This document shows positions 17,384 to 25,815 of a DNA stretch of 64,000 bases, piece by piece. This DNA is from Desulfoluna butyratoxydans (GTDB lineage: Bacteria > Desulfobacterota > Desulfobacteria > Desulfobacterales > Desulfolunaceae): contig NZ_CAADHO010000006.1 in the NCBI RefSeq assembly GCF_900699765.1, positions 351,770 through 415,769 of the forward strand. The letters run 5' to 3'. The notes beneath the pieces were generated by a model that saw nothing but the letters and a program-made list of their open reading frames with translations, searched no databases and was not told where the DNA came from. Positions within the stretch are counted from its first letter, which is position 1. Each line of letters starts with the position of its first letter. The position numbers and the translations under genes are program-made.

Positions 17384-17452
17384 GGGGTCTCCCAGGTGAG
17401 GTGTCTGTGGTGGCGAGCATCGGTGTCGGAGCAGCGGGCCCTGTGCAGCCCG

Positions 17453-18037
17453 TTATTTCAGGGCTTCAATGGAGATGATGATGGTCACCTCCTTGTCCAT
17501 GACGCCCATTTTGTAGAAGGTGCCGTCACCCACCTTGAAGTCGAGGCGGTTGATGGTGAATTCGGTGGTGAAACCCGCCACCTGCTGGGATGGCTTGAAG
17601 GGGTTGGGTGCGATGCCGTGGAAGGTCATGGGCGCTGATACTTTTTTGGTGATACCCCGGATGGTGAGGTCCCCCTCAATGAGGTACTGGCTCTCCCCTT
17701 TGGGGATGACCCGGGTACTCTGAAAGGTGAGGGTGGGGTGCTTTCCTGCGGCCAGCAGTTCATCGGACCGCAGGTGGGTATCCCGTTTGCGGTTGAAGGT
17801 GGTGATGCTCTTGGCTTTGACGGTGACAAGGCACTGGGAGTTTTCCATGGCCTCGGGGTCGATGGTGAGCGTGGCCGAGAAGTCTTCAAAATGGCCGCGC
17901 ACCGTGGAGAAGATGTGCCGGGAGTCGAAATAGATTCCCGAGTGGGCGGTGTCCAGCTTCCAGTCACTGGGTTTGGCCTGGGCGGTTGCGGTGAGGCAGA
18001 GAAACAGTATGGGGATGACAAGGTGCCTGGTTTTCAT
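17453..18037 (-). CDS. YceI family periplasmic protein
   Basis: This 194-residue protein has a signal peptide (about 1-21, ending AQA) and a YceI lipocalin-like barrel beginning WKLDTAHSGIYFDSRH and ending with VTIIISIEALK. Family members bind isoprenoid or amphiphilic ligands in the periplasm. ATG 18037 has AAGGAG 9 bases upstream, better than the ATG at 18079. YceI genes often sit beside cytochrome b561-type genes; here the neighbour is a ferric-reductase-like flavocytochrome, which may be a functional parallel. Confidence 0.85.
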   Translation of the reverse strand: MKTRHLVIPILFLCLTATAQAKPSDWKLDTAHSGIYFDSRHIFSTVRGHFEDFSATLTIDPEAMENSQCLVTVKAKSITTFNRKRDTHLRSDELLAAGKHPTLTFQSTRVIPKGESQYLIEGDLTIRGITKKVSAPMTFHGIAPNPFKPSQQVAGFTTEFTINRLDFKVGDGTFYKMGVMDKEVTIIISIEALK

Positions 18038-18075
18038 GGCGATGGTCTCCTTTTTATATAGACAAGTGACATGTA

Positions 18076-19416
18076 TCAAAAACCAAAGGTTTCGGTATGG
18101 ATGCGTTGCGCCGGGACGCCGATTTCCCTGAGCATGGCCTCAACGGCGGTCATCATGGGGGGCGGTCCGCAGACAAACACCTGGGGCGCTTGGAGGTGAC
18201 CCATAAAGGCGTGCAGGGTCTCTGGGGTGAGTCGCTCCTTTTCCGGTGCCCCTGTAAAGAGAAGGTGTACGGAAAGCTCGGGGTGGTTGCGTTTGATCCG
18301 CACCAGCTCTTCGGCGTTGAACAGGGAGTCCGGGGTGCGGTTGCTCCAGATGAGGATGACGGGTCGGTTGTCCCGGGTGTCGTTCATGTACCGGATCATG
18401 CTGAGCATGGGGGTGATGCCGATGCCCCCGGCAATGAGGACCAGGGGGGCGTCGTCTGCCCGCACCAGGTGGGAGAAGCTGCCGTAGGGCCCGTCGATGA
18501 AGACGGGCTCCCCTTCCCTGACGCAATCCATGGCCCGGGTCCAGTCTCCGCTCTTTCCGATGATGAACTCCAGGGCGTTGGGCTGGGTGGGGGACGAGGC
18601 GATGGTAAAGGGATGCTCTTCGGGAGACACCACGGAAGAGGGAAAGGAGAGAAAGGCAAATTGCCCGGGAAGGTAACGGAAAGGGCGTTTCCCTTCGGGC
18701 TGCAGGTGGATGCGGGTGGCGCGCTTGCCGGCAGGGGCGACCTTCTCGACCCGCCAGGGGGAGAGGTGGCGCAGGACAGGGAGGTGGCGATGGATGACCA
18801 CCCCTGAGCAGAGGGCGCCGAAGAGCAGGCCAAGGGCCCGGGGAAGCCCCACCTCAAAGGTTTCGCTGGAGAAGAGGAGATGCACGAAGAGGAGGATCAG
18901 CACAAGGCCCCCGCCCAGCTGGTGGGCTCGCATCCAGAGGTGGAAGGGAAATCCCAGGGCCTTTTTAAACAGGGCGGATGCGGCCTGGTAAAAAAGGCCC
19001 ATGAGCAGACCGGCCCCTACGATTTCCGGCCAGTAGGCTGCCTTCAGGGGCAGGGAGGTCACCTCTTCGGGGCCGAAGACAAGGAGGGGGTGGGCAAGTG
19101 CCAGAAGGGCGATGAGCATGCCGTTGGCCTTGTGCAGGGTCAGGAGGCGGTCCATGCCCACCAGGCGATTGAGCCAGGTGAGGCGGGAGGCCAGGATCAG
19201 TTGCACCATCAACAGGAGGGCTGCTGCCATGCCCGCCAGTTTTCCTGTCCGCAGAAGGGCTTTGGCCAGGCCGAACTTGTACTTGATGGAAAAGGATTCA
19301 AAGAGAAAAGGGATGGCAAGGGCACCGCACAAGAGGAGAAACAGCACGACCAGGCACCCGATGATAAGGCCGTACCGGGCGCCCCGGTCTTGGATGGGAG
19401 CCGTGCGGATGGTCAT
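18076..19416 (-). CDS. Ferric-reductase-like transmembrane flavocytochrome (FAD/NAD(P)H oxidoreductase)
   Basis: The 446-residue protein has about six membrane helices with paired histidines (HKANG...AHPLLV and MRAHQ...FVHLLF) suited to two b haems. A ferredoxin-reductase module follows: FAD motif HPFTIASS, GGIGITPM for NAD(P)H and the C-terminal CGPPPMM and TETFGF. It can move electrons from NAD(P)H across the membrane to ferric iron, oxygen or a quinone-like acceptor. ATG 19416 has AGGAGG upstream; a longer frame to 19854 overlaps the next gene and is rejected. It overlaps the upstream membrane-protein gene by 4 bases (ATGA). Confidence 0.85.
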   Translation of the reverse strand: MTIRTAPIQDRGARYGLIIGCLVVLFLLLCGALAIPFLFESFSIKYKFGLAKALLRTGKLAGMAAALLLMVQLILASRLTWLNRLVGMDRLLTLHKANGMLIALLALAHPLLVFGPEEVTSLPLKAAYWPEIVGAGLLMGLFYQAASALFKKALGFPFHLWMRAHQLGGGLVLILLFVHLLFSSETFEVGLPRALGLLFGALCSGVVIHRHLPVLRHLSPWRVEKVAPAGKRATRIHLQPEGKRPFRYLPGQFAFLSFPSSVVSPEEHPFTIASSPTQPNALEFIIGKSGDWTRAMDCVREGEPVFIDGPYGSFSHLVRADDAPLVLIAGGIGITPMLSMIRYMNDTRDNRPVILIWSNRTPDSLFNAEELVRIKRNHPELSVHLLFTGAPEKERLTPETLHAFMGHLQAPQVFVCGPPPMMTAVEAMLREIGVPAQRIHTETFGF

Positions 19417-19793
19417 GGTGCCTCCTGTTTCATGACCAGGAAGATGGCCTGGGCCAGGGGGAGTTTTCCCAGGAGGATACAGACGGGAGCCAGGGTGGAG
19501 TGCGACAGCAGGGTTGTCGGCGTCAGGGGCACCGGTGGGTTGAGAAGGGAGAAGTACACCATGCCCACGACCCCAGCGGTGACGGCAAAGGCGTTCATCA
19601 GGACGGCCACGCCCACGGTGGCGGACCTCAGGAAGAGGGGGGGCAGCAGCAGGAGGCTGAACACGCTGACAGGGGCGGCCCACCAGAAGAAGAGGCTCTT
19701 GACGGGCGGGTGCAGGCCGGCGTGGAGGCAAAGGCCCCCGATGCTGAGCAGCATGTGGGAACAGACAAGCATGTGGGCAGGTTTTTGCAGCAT
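19413..19793 (-). CDS. Small four-helix membrane protein of unknown function
   Basis: Read from ATG 19793 this gives 126 residues with four predicted membrane helices and several His/Cys near the first two. Starts at 19865 and 19910 are in frame but add a charged, non-helical stretch; no start has a good ribosome site. The stop overlaps the flavocytochrome start, so the two are probably co-translated. It may be a partner membrane subunit. I do not recognise the family. Confidence 0.6.
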   Translation of the reverse strand: MLQKPAHMLVCSHMLLSIGGLCLHAGLHPPVKSLFFWWAAPVSVFSLLLLPPLFLRSATVGVAVLMNAFAVTAGVVGMVYFSLLNPPVPLTPTTLLSHSTLAPVCILLGKLPLAQAIFLVMKQEAP

Positions 19794-20112
19794 GGCAAGA
19801 CCCGGGTCTGTTGGATTGTCTGAGGTTGGCACCGGCGAGTTTGCTGGGCACCATTGCCGGAGCATTATGGGGCGTTGACGGGCGGGCCGCCTCGGTCGCC
19901 GTTTCAGCACCGTTTCGGTTCCGGCGAAATAAGCGGCGATTTTTGTAATACGCTTATTTTTAACAGGTTATGGTCGGGGTGTAAAGGCTGTGGCATGGCT
20001 CGGGGACCGCGTGCTTTTCCCCGCATGGGAGCGTTTCGCATCGTCGGGAAGAACGGGTGCCGTCTGCTTTGTTGAAACGGTCTTTATGTCATGGAAAGAC
20101 AGTGTGTTATTG

Positions 20113-20141
20113 TTGACAGGGCGCGCGATTTGGGAGAAAAT
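20113..20141 (+). promoter_or_regulatory. Possible sigma-70 promoter upstream of outer-membrane protein
   Basis: TTGACA (20113-20118), 17 bases, GAAAAT (20136-20141). It lies in the 640-base region 19794-20433 between divergent genes, which otherwise shows no supported gene or repeat. Confidence 0.35.
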
Positions 20142-20433
20142 GAACCATCGTCAGGCTTACAGGATTTTTCATCGTTAGTCGCCCATCGTTACCCGCTTAT
20201 ATCTTTTGCCTTCGTTTCGTTCCGTTGGTTCCCTCCGCTTTGTCCTGCTTGCCTTCCACCCCGGATTGCTGTGGACATCACAGGCTCCGGGTATCCCCAT
20301 CATCATTGATTTCATGAATTCGGTCGACGGTGCCGCAGTCATTGACGGTGCCCGTGCCTTCCGCGTGTTGCCTTGAGGTTTTTTGTGTGTGCTCCCAGTG
20401 ATTCGGCAGCCGGGTTTTGTTTCGGAGGACGCC

Positions 20434-20991
20434 ATGAAGCGCATCCTTTTTTCCCGTTGGATCCCCTGGATCTGTCTCCTGGGGCTGTGTGCATCTGTGT
20501 GCACGGCTTACGGTGACGTGGGGTCCATCGAATTGTCCGGCGGGGTTCTGGCCCCCTATGACGTGTCCGAGGGCGATACCTCGGTGGGCTGGCAGATTGC
20601 CTATGCCGCCGGCGTGACGGATCATGTGGAGATCGGCGCCATATTTATGAAGACGGGCAACTTTGAAGCCGACAATGACATCACCGACGGAGAGGTGGAG
20701 ATCTCCACCCTGATGCTTCAGACCCGCTGGCTGTTCAATCCTGAAAGCAAGACCCGGGGGTTCGTGGACCTTGCCGGGGGGATGATGGACCTGGACCCCA
20801 AGGGCAAGGCGACCACGTCCAGCCGGTCAGGCGGGGCCGCGAGGCTGGGGATCGGCGTGGACCAGGCCCTGACCCCCCATCTTGCCCTTCGTTTCAGCAC
20901 CGGCTACACCACGGGAATCGGCCGCACCAGTGAGATCGATATCCTCGATGTCTCTGTTTCCCTGGTTTTCGGGGTGCGGCTGCTTGAGTGA
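20434..20991 (+). CDS. Outer-membrane beta-barrel protein
   Basis: This 185-residue protein has a signal peptide (about 1-26) and then alternating amphipathic strands with Gly/aromatic turns, ending in VSVSLVFGVRLLE. Size and pattern fit an eight-strand OmpW/OmpA-like barrel (outer-membrane protein beta-barrel domain). ATG 20434 has GGAGGA upstream. Function unknown. Confidence 0.7.
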   Translation: MKRILFSRWIPWICLLGLCASVCTAYGDVGSIELSGGVLAPYDVSEGDTSVGWQIAYAAGVTDHVEIGAIFMKTGNFEADNDITDGEVEISTLMLQTRWLFNPESKTRGFVDLAGGMMDLDPKGKATTSSRSGGAARLGIGVDQALTPHLALRFSTGYTTGIGRTSEIDILDVSVSLVFGVRLLE

Positions 20992-21144
20992 GGATGGGCC
21001 TCTGCACGGGCCCCAGGAAAGCCTTTTGCGTTGTGGGACCGGGTGATGTATCCTTGGCCCCCAAGTGTCTCCTGCGCCGGTTCCACGGCGTGAAACCGGC
21101 GCTCCCGTGCGCTCCACCACACCAGGGAAAGGTCTCCATCCCAC

Positions 21145-21588
21145 ATGCTGGAATTTTTTGTCGAACACGGTGTCCTGTCACTTTTTGCGGTGAGTTTTCT
21201 TGCGGCCACCGTGGTCCCCCTGGGGTCTGAGTGGCTGCTTGTGGCCCTGCTGGCGGAAGGGGGGCACCCCGGAATGCTCCTGGCGTCGGCCACTGCGGGC
21301 AATGTGCTGGGGGCCCTCACCACCTGGGGTATCGGGGTCTGGGGAGGGCCCTTTCTCATGGAGAGGGTGCTGCGCATTGATCCCGCCGCCCAGAGCCGGG
21401 CACGGGCCCTGTACAGGCGGTGGGGAAGCTGGTCCCTGCTGTTATCCTGGGTGCCCGTTGTGGGGGATCCCCTTTGCCTTGTGGGTGGCCTTTTCCGGGT
21501 GCCTTTCTTCCGGTTTGCTTTGCTTGTCTTTATCGGGAAACTGGGTCGGTATGCCTTTATTGTGGCCATGGTGCGAGCTGTGGTGTAA
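21145..21588 (+). CDS. YqaA family membrane protein (DedA/VTT-like)
   Basis: This 147-residue protein has four to five membrane helices, a GNVLGALTTWGIG motif and RRWGSWSLLLSWVPVVGDPLCLVGG, matching the short YqaA branch of the DedA/VTT family. DedA proteins move or flip lipid carriers; the role of YqaA is not settled. The ribosome site is weak (AGGGAAAGG is well upstream). Confidence 0.8.
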   Translation: MLEFFVEHGVLSLFAVSFLAATVVPLGSEWLLVALLAEGGHPGMLLASATAGNVLGALTTWGIGVWGGPFLMERVLRIDPAAQSRARALYRRWGSWSLLLSWVPVVGDPLCLVGGLFRVPFFRFALLVFIGKLGRYAFIVAMVRAVV

Positions 21589-22056
21589 CGCTTCGTCATC
21601 TTTGTCAGAGTTGGTAAACTAAATTTAGTATAAATGCTGGATGTTGCTGTCTTTTCCTGTTGACTTGCCCCCGTCCCTGATTAAAAATAGGACAGATGTG
21701 ACCGGCAGGGCAGCCATGCTCACCGCTTCGTTCCTCTTTTCCCGAACGCATTTGCCTGCGGAACCGCGAGGCCCCATACCAAGGGCTACGTCCGCGGGGA
21801 CGATTCGCGTTTTGAAGACACCTTCCATGGTTCCATGCCATCCTGTCTCGACTTCGCCACGGCCTCATTTTCATGATGCATCACCTCTTTTTTCCTTCCG
21901 TTGCACCGGCACATCGCCAGGACGGACGCATGCGATAAAAAAACGCGCGTCTTTTTTGACGGTCACCAGGCCGTTGGGTGTTTTGCCCACGTCGCGTCGG
22001 GAGGCTCTCTTCCAGCGTGACGGTGAAGCCCATGGAGACAAAAACAAGGAGGGGCT
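21589..22056. other. Intergenic region, no supported gene
   Basis: Nothing clearly coding. A TTGACT/AAAAAT pair near 21659-21687 could be a promoter for the gene at 22057 but is weak. Confidence 0.4.
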
Positions 22057-22371
22057 ATGGATACCAAGCAATACTGTGCCAACCTGAGTCTGGAACTCCA
22101 GCGATGGCGGGATGCCATCCACAAGGAAAACGAAATTATTTCCAAGATGTCCTCGGCGGACAAACTTCCCATGCAGGCGTTTGTGGAGGACCTGAGGATG
22201 CTTGAGGCTGAGATGGACGAACGCATCACTCAGCTGAAAACCCAATGCCCCGCCTTCTGGGGGCCAGAAAACGCAGAGAGCGTCATGGAGCCCGGCGGTG
22301 TGCTCACCGGTTTTGATTACAACCCGGATGACAGCGACGGCATCATCGGGGGCGGAAACTTCGGCGGGTAG
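22057..22371 (+). CDS. Small soluble protein of unknown function, coiled-coil
   Basis: The 104-residue acidic protein has an alpha-helical, probably coiled-coil segment (residues 5-70, heptad-like Leu/Ile/Met), a single WG-P motif and a Gly-rich end (GGGNFGG). AAGGAGG precedes ATG 22057 and a strong terminator follows, so it is a single-gene unit that is likely to be expressed. Not recognised. Confidence 0.65.
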   Translation: MDTKQYCANLSLELQRWRDAIHKENEIISKMSSADKLPMQAFVEDLRMLEAEMDERITQLKTQCPAFWGPENAESVMEPGGVLTGFDYNPDDSDGIIGGGNFGG

Positions 22372-22477
22372 AAAAAAGGGATGAGGTTCCCGGAGAACAG
22401 GGGACCACCCGAACTCTCTTTGGAAGGGCCCGGATGTGCCGCCTTGTAAGGGCGTTGCGCCGATGAGGGCCCGTGGG

Positions 22478-22512
22478 AAAAAACCGATCCGTGAAACGGG
22501 TCGGTTTTTTTT
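22478..22512 (+). terminator. Rho-independent terminator
   Basis: AAAAAACCGATCCG pairs with CGGGTCGGTTTTTT across a short GAAA-containing loop, followed by a T tract. About 105 bases after the stop at 22371. Confidence 0.85.
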
Positions 22513-22545
22513 GTTCCCAGGGCCATGACGTTGAAAGTCCCTGGG

Positions 22546-22574
22546 TTGACATACGGGCGTGAACGATGTTAACG
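22546..22574 (+). promoter_or_regulatory. Candidate promoter for TetR gene
   Basis: TTGACA (22546-22551), 17 bases, TTAACG (22569-22574), about 140 bases before the gene at 22713. Confidence 0.45.
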
Positions 22575-22712
22575 TCAGAGAAATTCGATCAGCCGTTTTG
22601 TCAACCTGATGGTCGGATACCCGTTCTGCGATCTCCTCAGCCGTAACGCAGGGGCCTCCCTGCTTCCACAGATACGACGATGCCGTGTATTCATGCGCCC
22701 AAAAGGAGACCC

Positions 22713-23351
22713 ATGGCCCACCTGTCCGAGCTGGAAGCGATTCGTAAGTCTCAGATCCTCGATGCCGCCGTGCGAACCATTGCCGATAAAGGGAGCACCA
22801 ATGTTCGCATGGACGATATCGCCCACCGTTCCGGCCTCTCAAAAGGAGGCATCGCCTACTACTTCTCCTCCAAAGAGTCCCTTATCAAAGCGGCGTTTAA
22901 CGCCTACTTTGATGCTGTCTTCGGGGCCGTACAACGGGAGCTTGAGCAGGAACCCTCGGTTTTTTCCCGCCTTGCCCGTATCCACCTGCTGTTTGACCGG
23001 GAGCGGGAGGAGGTGGAAACAGGCTATCCCCTTGTGGCCGACTTCATGTACCAGGCCATGCACCACCCCGAGTACCGTCCCCTGTTCGCCCGCTGGGCGG
23101 AACGCTGCGTGGCGCTCCTGACCGGGACCCTGAAGGAGGGCATGGCCCGGGGGCTCTTTGTGGGGATGGACCCCGAACCGGTGGCCCGTTCCATTGCCGC
23201 CATCTACCAGGGGGTGGGGCAGCGGTGGTTTCTGGCACCGGAGACCCACACCAGGGCCTGGGCCCTCACCACACTGGAGTATGCGGTGATGGGGGTGCTG
23301 GTCCCCTTCCTTGCCCCCGGGGTGGAGTTGACCCGGGAGTCGTCCGGATGA
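22713..23351 (+). CDS. TetR/AcrR family regulator, BetI-like
   Basis: This 212-residue protein has an N-terminal helix-turn-helix (VRMDDIAHRSGLSKGGIAYYFSSKESLI) and a C-terminal ligand domain. ATG 22713 has AAAAGGAG upstream. No adjacent transporter or enzyme gene is oriented with it, and a terminator follows, so its targets are elsewhere or itself. No clear palindrome was found near its promoter. Confidence 0.85.
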   Translation: MAHLSELEAIRKSQILDAAVRTIADKGSTNVRMDDIAHRSGLSKGGIAYYFSSKESLIKAAFNAYFDAVFGAVQRELEQEPSVFSRLARIHLLFDREREEVETGYPLVADFMYQAMHHPEYRPLFARWAERCVALLTGTLKEGMARGLFVGMDPEPVARSIAAIYQGVGQRWFLAPETHTRAWALTTLEYAVMGVLVPFLAPGVELTRESSG

Positions 23352-23389
23352 CACAGGGAGCCTGTCGAACCATGGATCAAAGAGATATC

Positions 23390-23417
23390 AAAGGCCCGGT
23401 GTCCCCGGGCCTTTTTT
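23390..23417 (+). terminator. Rho-independent terminator after TetR gene
   Basis: AAAGGCCCGG (23390-23399) pairs with CCGGGCCTTT (23405-23414), loop TGTCC, T tract. The following 330 bases (23418-23746) show no supported gene. Confidence 0.88.
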
Positions 23418-23746
23418 CTCGTTCTTATAAAGGGAGAAGGGAACACGGCCTGCCTCTGAGAGGAACGTGAAGATGTTTGGCAGACGGTGGCCTTCGGATA
23501 TGGTAACGGTTGGGGATACTGCCTTTTTTCTTCTCTGAAAAGTCATCTTGTGCTATGTACCCATTTCCCTTGGTGGGGGGGACCGGGCACGACCGGGCAC
23601 ATGAGCAATGGATCGCCATTTTGCAGAAGGACCATTTCAGCGGTAAATCATCCGCCTCGTTATGGCGGCGATCTGTGCTTTTCTTGGGAACGTTGATTGG
23701 TGATCCTTCCCCACGCTCCGTAACCCGATACAATTGACGAGTGACG

Positions 23747-24055
23747 ATGAAAAAATACCGTTTACTGATGAACGGCAGCAATTATCTGATGGCGGTGGAT
23801 GGAAAAACCGTGCGGCAGGGCTTTTTCCAGAACATGATCATCAAAGCGGACAGCCCCAGGCAGGCCGAGCTCCAGGCCATCTCACGAATCTGGCACGACG
23901 GTGAGCTCCGGGCCAAGACCCTGAATACGCCCGAGAACCCCCAGAAGGTTGCCATGCATACCCTCTGGGAGCTGGACGTGACCTATGATGACTCGCGCAT
24001 CGACATGGAACGGACCTTCTACCCTGAAAAGCGGTGGTGGGAGTTCTGGAAATAA
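23747..24055 (+). CDS. Hypothetical protein with aromatic C-terminus
   Basis: This 102-residue protein, probably soluble alpha/beta, ends in RWWEFWK. It starts MKKYRLLMNG, with GTG 23741 as an alternative. Its composition resembles real proteins, and there is no competing frame. Similar small proteins with a WW-x-FW tail exist in Gram-negative genomes, but I cannot name the family. Ribosome site weak. Confidence 0.55.
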   Translation: MKKYRLLMNGSNYLMAVDGKTVRQGFFQNMIIKADSPRQAELQAISRIWHDGELRAKTLNTPENPQKVAMHTLWELDVTYDDSRIDMERTFYPEKRWWEFWK

Positions 24056-24088
24056 CCCCTCCGGCCGTCGGCCCCCTTCCAAACCCTT

Positions 24089-24568
24089 TTATCCCCCAAC
24101 CCCTGCCGGTTTTCCCGCCATCTTTCCGCCTTTGCCGGAAAGCCCACCCACCGGAAAGATCCGATCGTAGAGCCCGTTGTAAAGAATCGTGTAGACGGGC
24201 ACCATCACCAGAAAAGCCAGGTCCAGCATCAGGGCCTTGAAAAAGGAGAGGTGGAGCCACCACATCACCAGCGGGATGGTGGCGCACATCAGCCCGGCCT
24301 CGAAGAGCAGGGCGTGGGCCGCTCGCAGTCCCAGCCCACGGGGGTACAGGGGCTTGCCCGCCCGAAGCAGCGCATGGTCGAAGAGGATGTTGTAGAGGTA
24401 GTTCCAGGCCATGGCCATGAGGCTCAGGGTGATGCTCAAGGCGCCCATTTTTTCCATGGGGGAGTGCATCACCCAGGAGAGAAGGGGGACGCAGATCATG
24501 AGCAGAGTGGTTTCAAAAAGGAGAGCGTGCCGTAGCCTGTCCTTTGTGCTTCGCATGGTGGTGTTCAT
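24089..24568 (-). CDS. PACE family efflux protein
   Basis: This 159-residue membrane protein contains two bacterial transmembrane-pair (BTP) repeats: RHALLFETTLLMICVPLLSWVM...NYLYN and RAAHALLFEAGLMCATIPLVMWW...YNGLYDRIFP. This is the PACE (AceI-like) proton-coupled efflux family for biocides such as chlorhexidine or polyamine-like compounds. AAGGAA precedes ATG 24568. A divergent LysR gene lies 222 bases away, the usual PACE arrangement, so LysR probably controls it. Confidence 0.88.
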   Translation of the reverse strand: MNTTMRSTKDRLRHALLFETTLLMICVPLLSWVMHSPMEKMGALSITLSLMAMAWNYLYNILFDHALLRAGKPLYPRGLGLRAAHALLFEAGLMCATIPLVMWWLHLSFFKALMLDLAFLVMVPVYTILYNGLYDRIFPVGGLSGKGGKMAGKPAGVGG

Positions 24569-24790
24569 GGTTCTTCCTTTGGTTTTATTGCCGTATGGAT
24601 TGGCGGCACCGCCGGTGTGCGGTGCCTGGGTAGTCGTTTTGGGTATTATATAATCGCATTTTCGGTTGGATGAAAGTTTGATACTATCCGATATTCGGAT
24701 GGATTGATGGCAACAGGCGGCCCATGGCAGGGGTTACGAAATCGCACTGGCGCTCAGTCCACGGGAAATACGTGTTTAAGGGGAGACATT

Positions 24791-25690
24791 ATGGGATTCA
24801 GCCTGGAGTATATAGACGCGTTCATCGCCGCGGTGGAGACCGGGTCGTTTTCAGCGGCGGCACGTCGGCTTGGCAAGGCCCAGAGCCGCGTGAGCACGGC
24901 CATCGCCAATTTGGAGATCGACCTGGGGGTGTTGCTTTTCGATCGTTCGGGCAAGTACCCGGCCCTGACCCCTGAAGGGGAGTCTCTCCTGCGGGAGGCC
25001 CGGGAGATCCGTGAGCGCTGCCGGGCTTTTTCAGAGCATGCCGACCGCCTGGCCGGTGGGGCCGAACCCATGATTCGCCTGGCCGTGGACGAGCTTTTGC
25101 CCTCATCGATCCTGTCCGACCTTTTGGAAGGGTTTTCCGATGTTTTTCCAGACACCGAGGTGGAACTGCTCACCGGGGTGATGGGGGATGTGGGCGAGAT
25201 GGTGGCCTCGGGACGGGTAGACGCAGGCATTGAGCTTCCCCTTACGGCTCCCGGTGATGCCTGTGACTGGCGCCTTCTGGGGCACATGGATTTTGCGGTG
25301 ATGGCGGCATCCCACCACCCCCTGGCCCGGCTGGAAAAGGTGACTCCCCGGGACATGGCCCCCCACAGGCAACTGGTGACGGTGAGCCGGAAAGGGGAGC
25401 GTGAGCCCGAAGCCTTTCGGTTCGGGCGGCGGATCTGGCAGTGCGAGAGCAGCCATGTGATCAGGGAACTTGTTCTCAAGGGACAGGGCTGGGCCGCCCT
25501 TGCGCGGCACCAGGTGGCCGAGGATGTCCGGGCAGGGCGCCTGGTGGAGCTCCCCGTGGTCTTTGCCGGGGGGAGCTTTCAAAGCGATATCTACTTTATC
25601 CGGGAAAAGGGGCGGCCCCTGACCCCTGCGGCGGAGTGGCTGGCCGATTCCCTTTCAGAGCTCCTCACACGCTCTTTCCCCCGGGCCTGA
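24791..25690 (+). CDS. LysR family regulator, divergent to PACE gene
   Basis: The 299-residue protein has an N-terminal winged helix-turn-helix (AFIAAVETGSFSAAARRLGKAQSRVSTAI) and a LysR substrate-binding domain. AGGGGAGA precedes ATG 24791. The divergent layout with the PACE efflux gene suggests it activates that gene when an exported compound is sensed, as AceR does for AceI; this is an inference. Confidence 0.88.
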   Translation: MGFSLEYIDAFIAAVETGSFSAAARRLGKAQSRVSTAIANLEIDLGVLLFDRSGKYPALTPEGESLLREAREIRERCRAFSEHADRLAGGAEPMIRLAVDELLPSSILSDLLEGFSDVFPDTEVELLTGVMGDVGEMVASGRVDAGIELPLTAPGDACDWRLLGHMDFAVMAASHHPLARLEKVTPRDMAPHRQLVTVSRKGEREPEAFRFGRRIWQCESSHVIRELVLKGQGWAALARHQVAEDVRAGRLVELPVVFAGGSFQSDIYFIREKGRPLTPAAEWLADSLSELLTRSFPRA

Positions 25691-25815
25691 CAGGGGCGGG
25701 CTTTTTCCACGATTCCTTGCTCCCGGCTTTGCACAGGGGATCTTGCCTGTGGTATACTTTTTTCATTTTTATCAGGCCCTTTTCCTCCCCTTCAACCCAT
25801 GACAGGAGACGATTC

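Noticed and set aside
20091-20309. 72-residue frame upstream of the outer-membrane protein
   Set aside because: No ribosome site, unusual composition, and it runs over a likely promoter.
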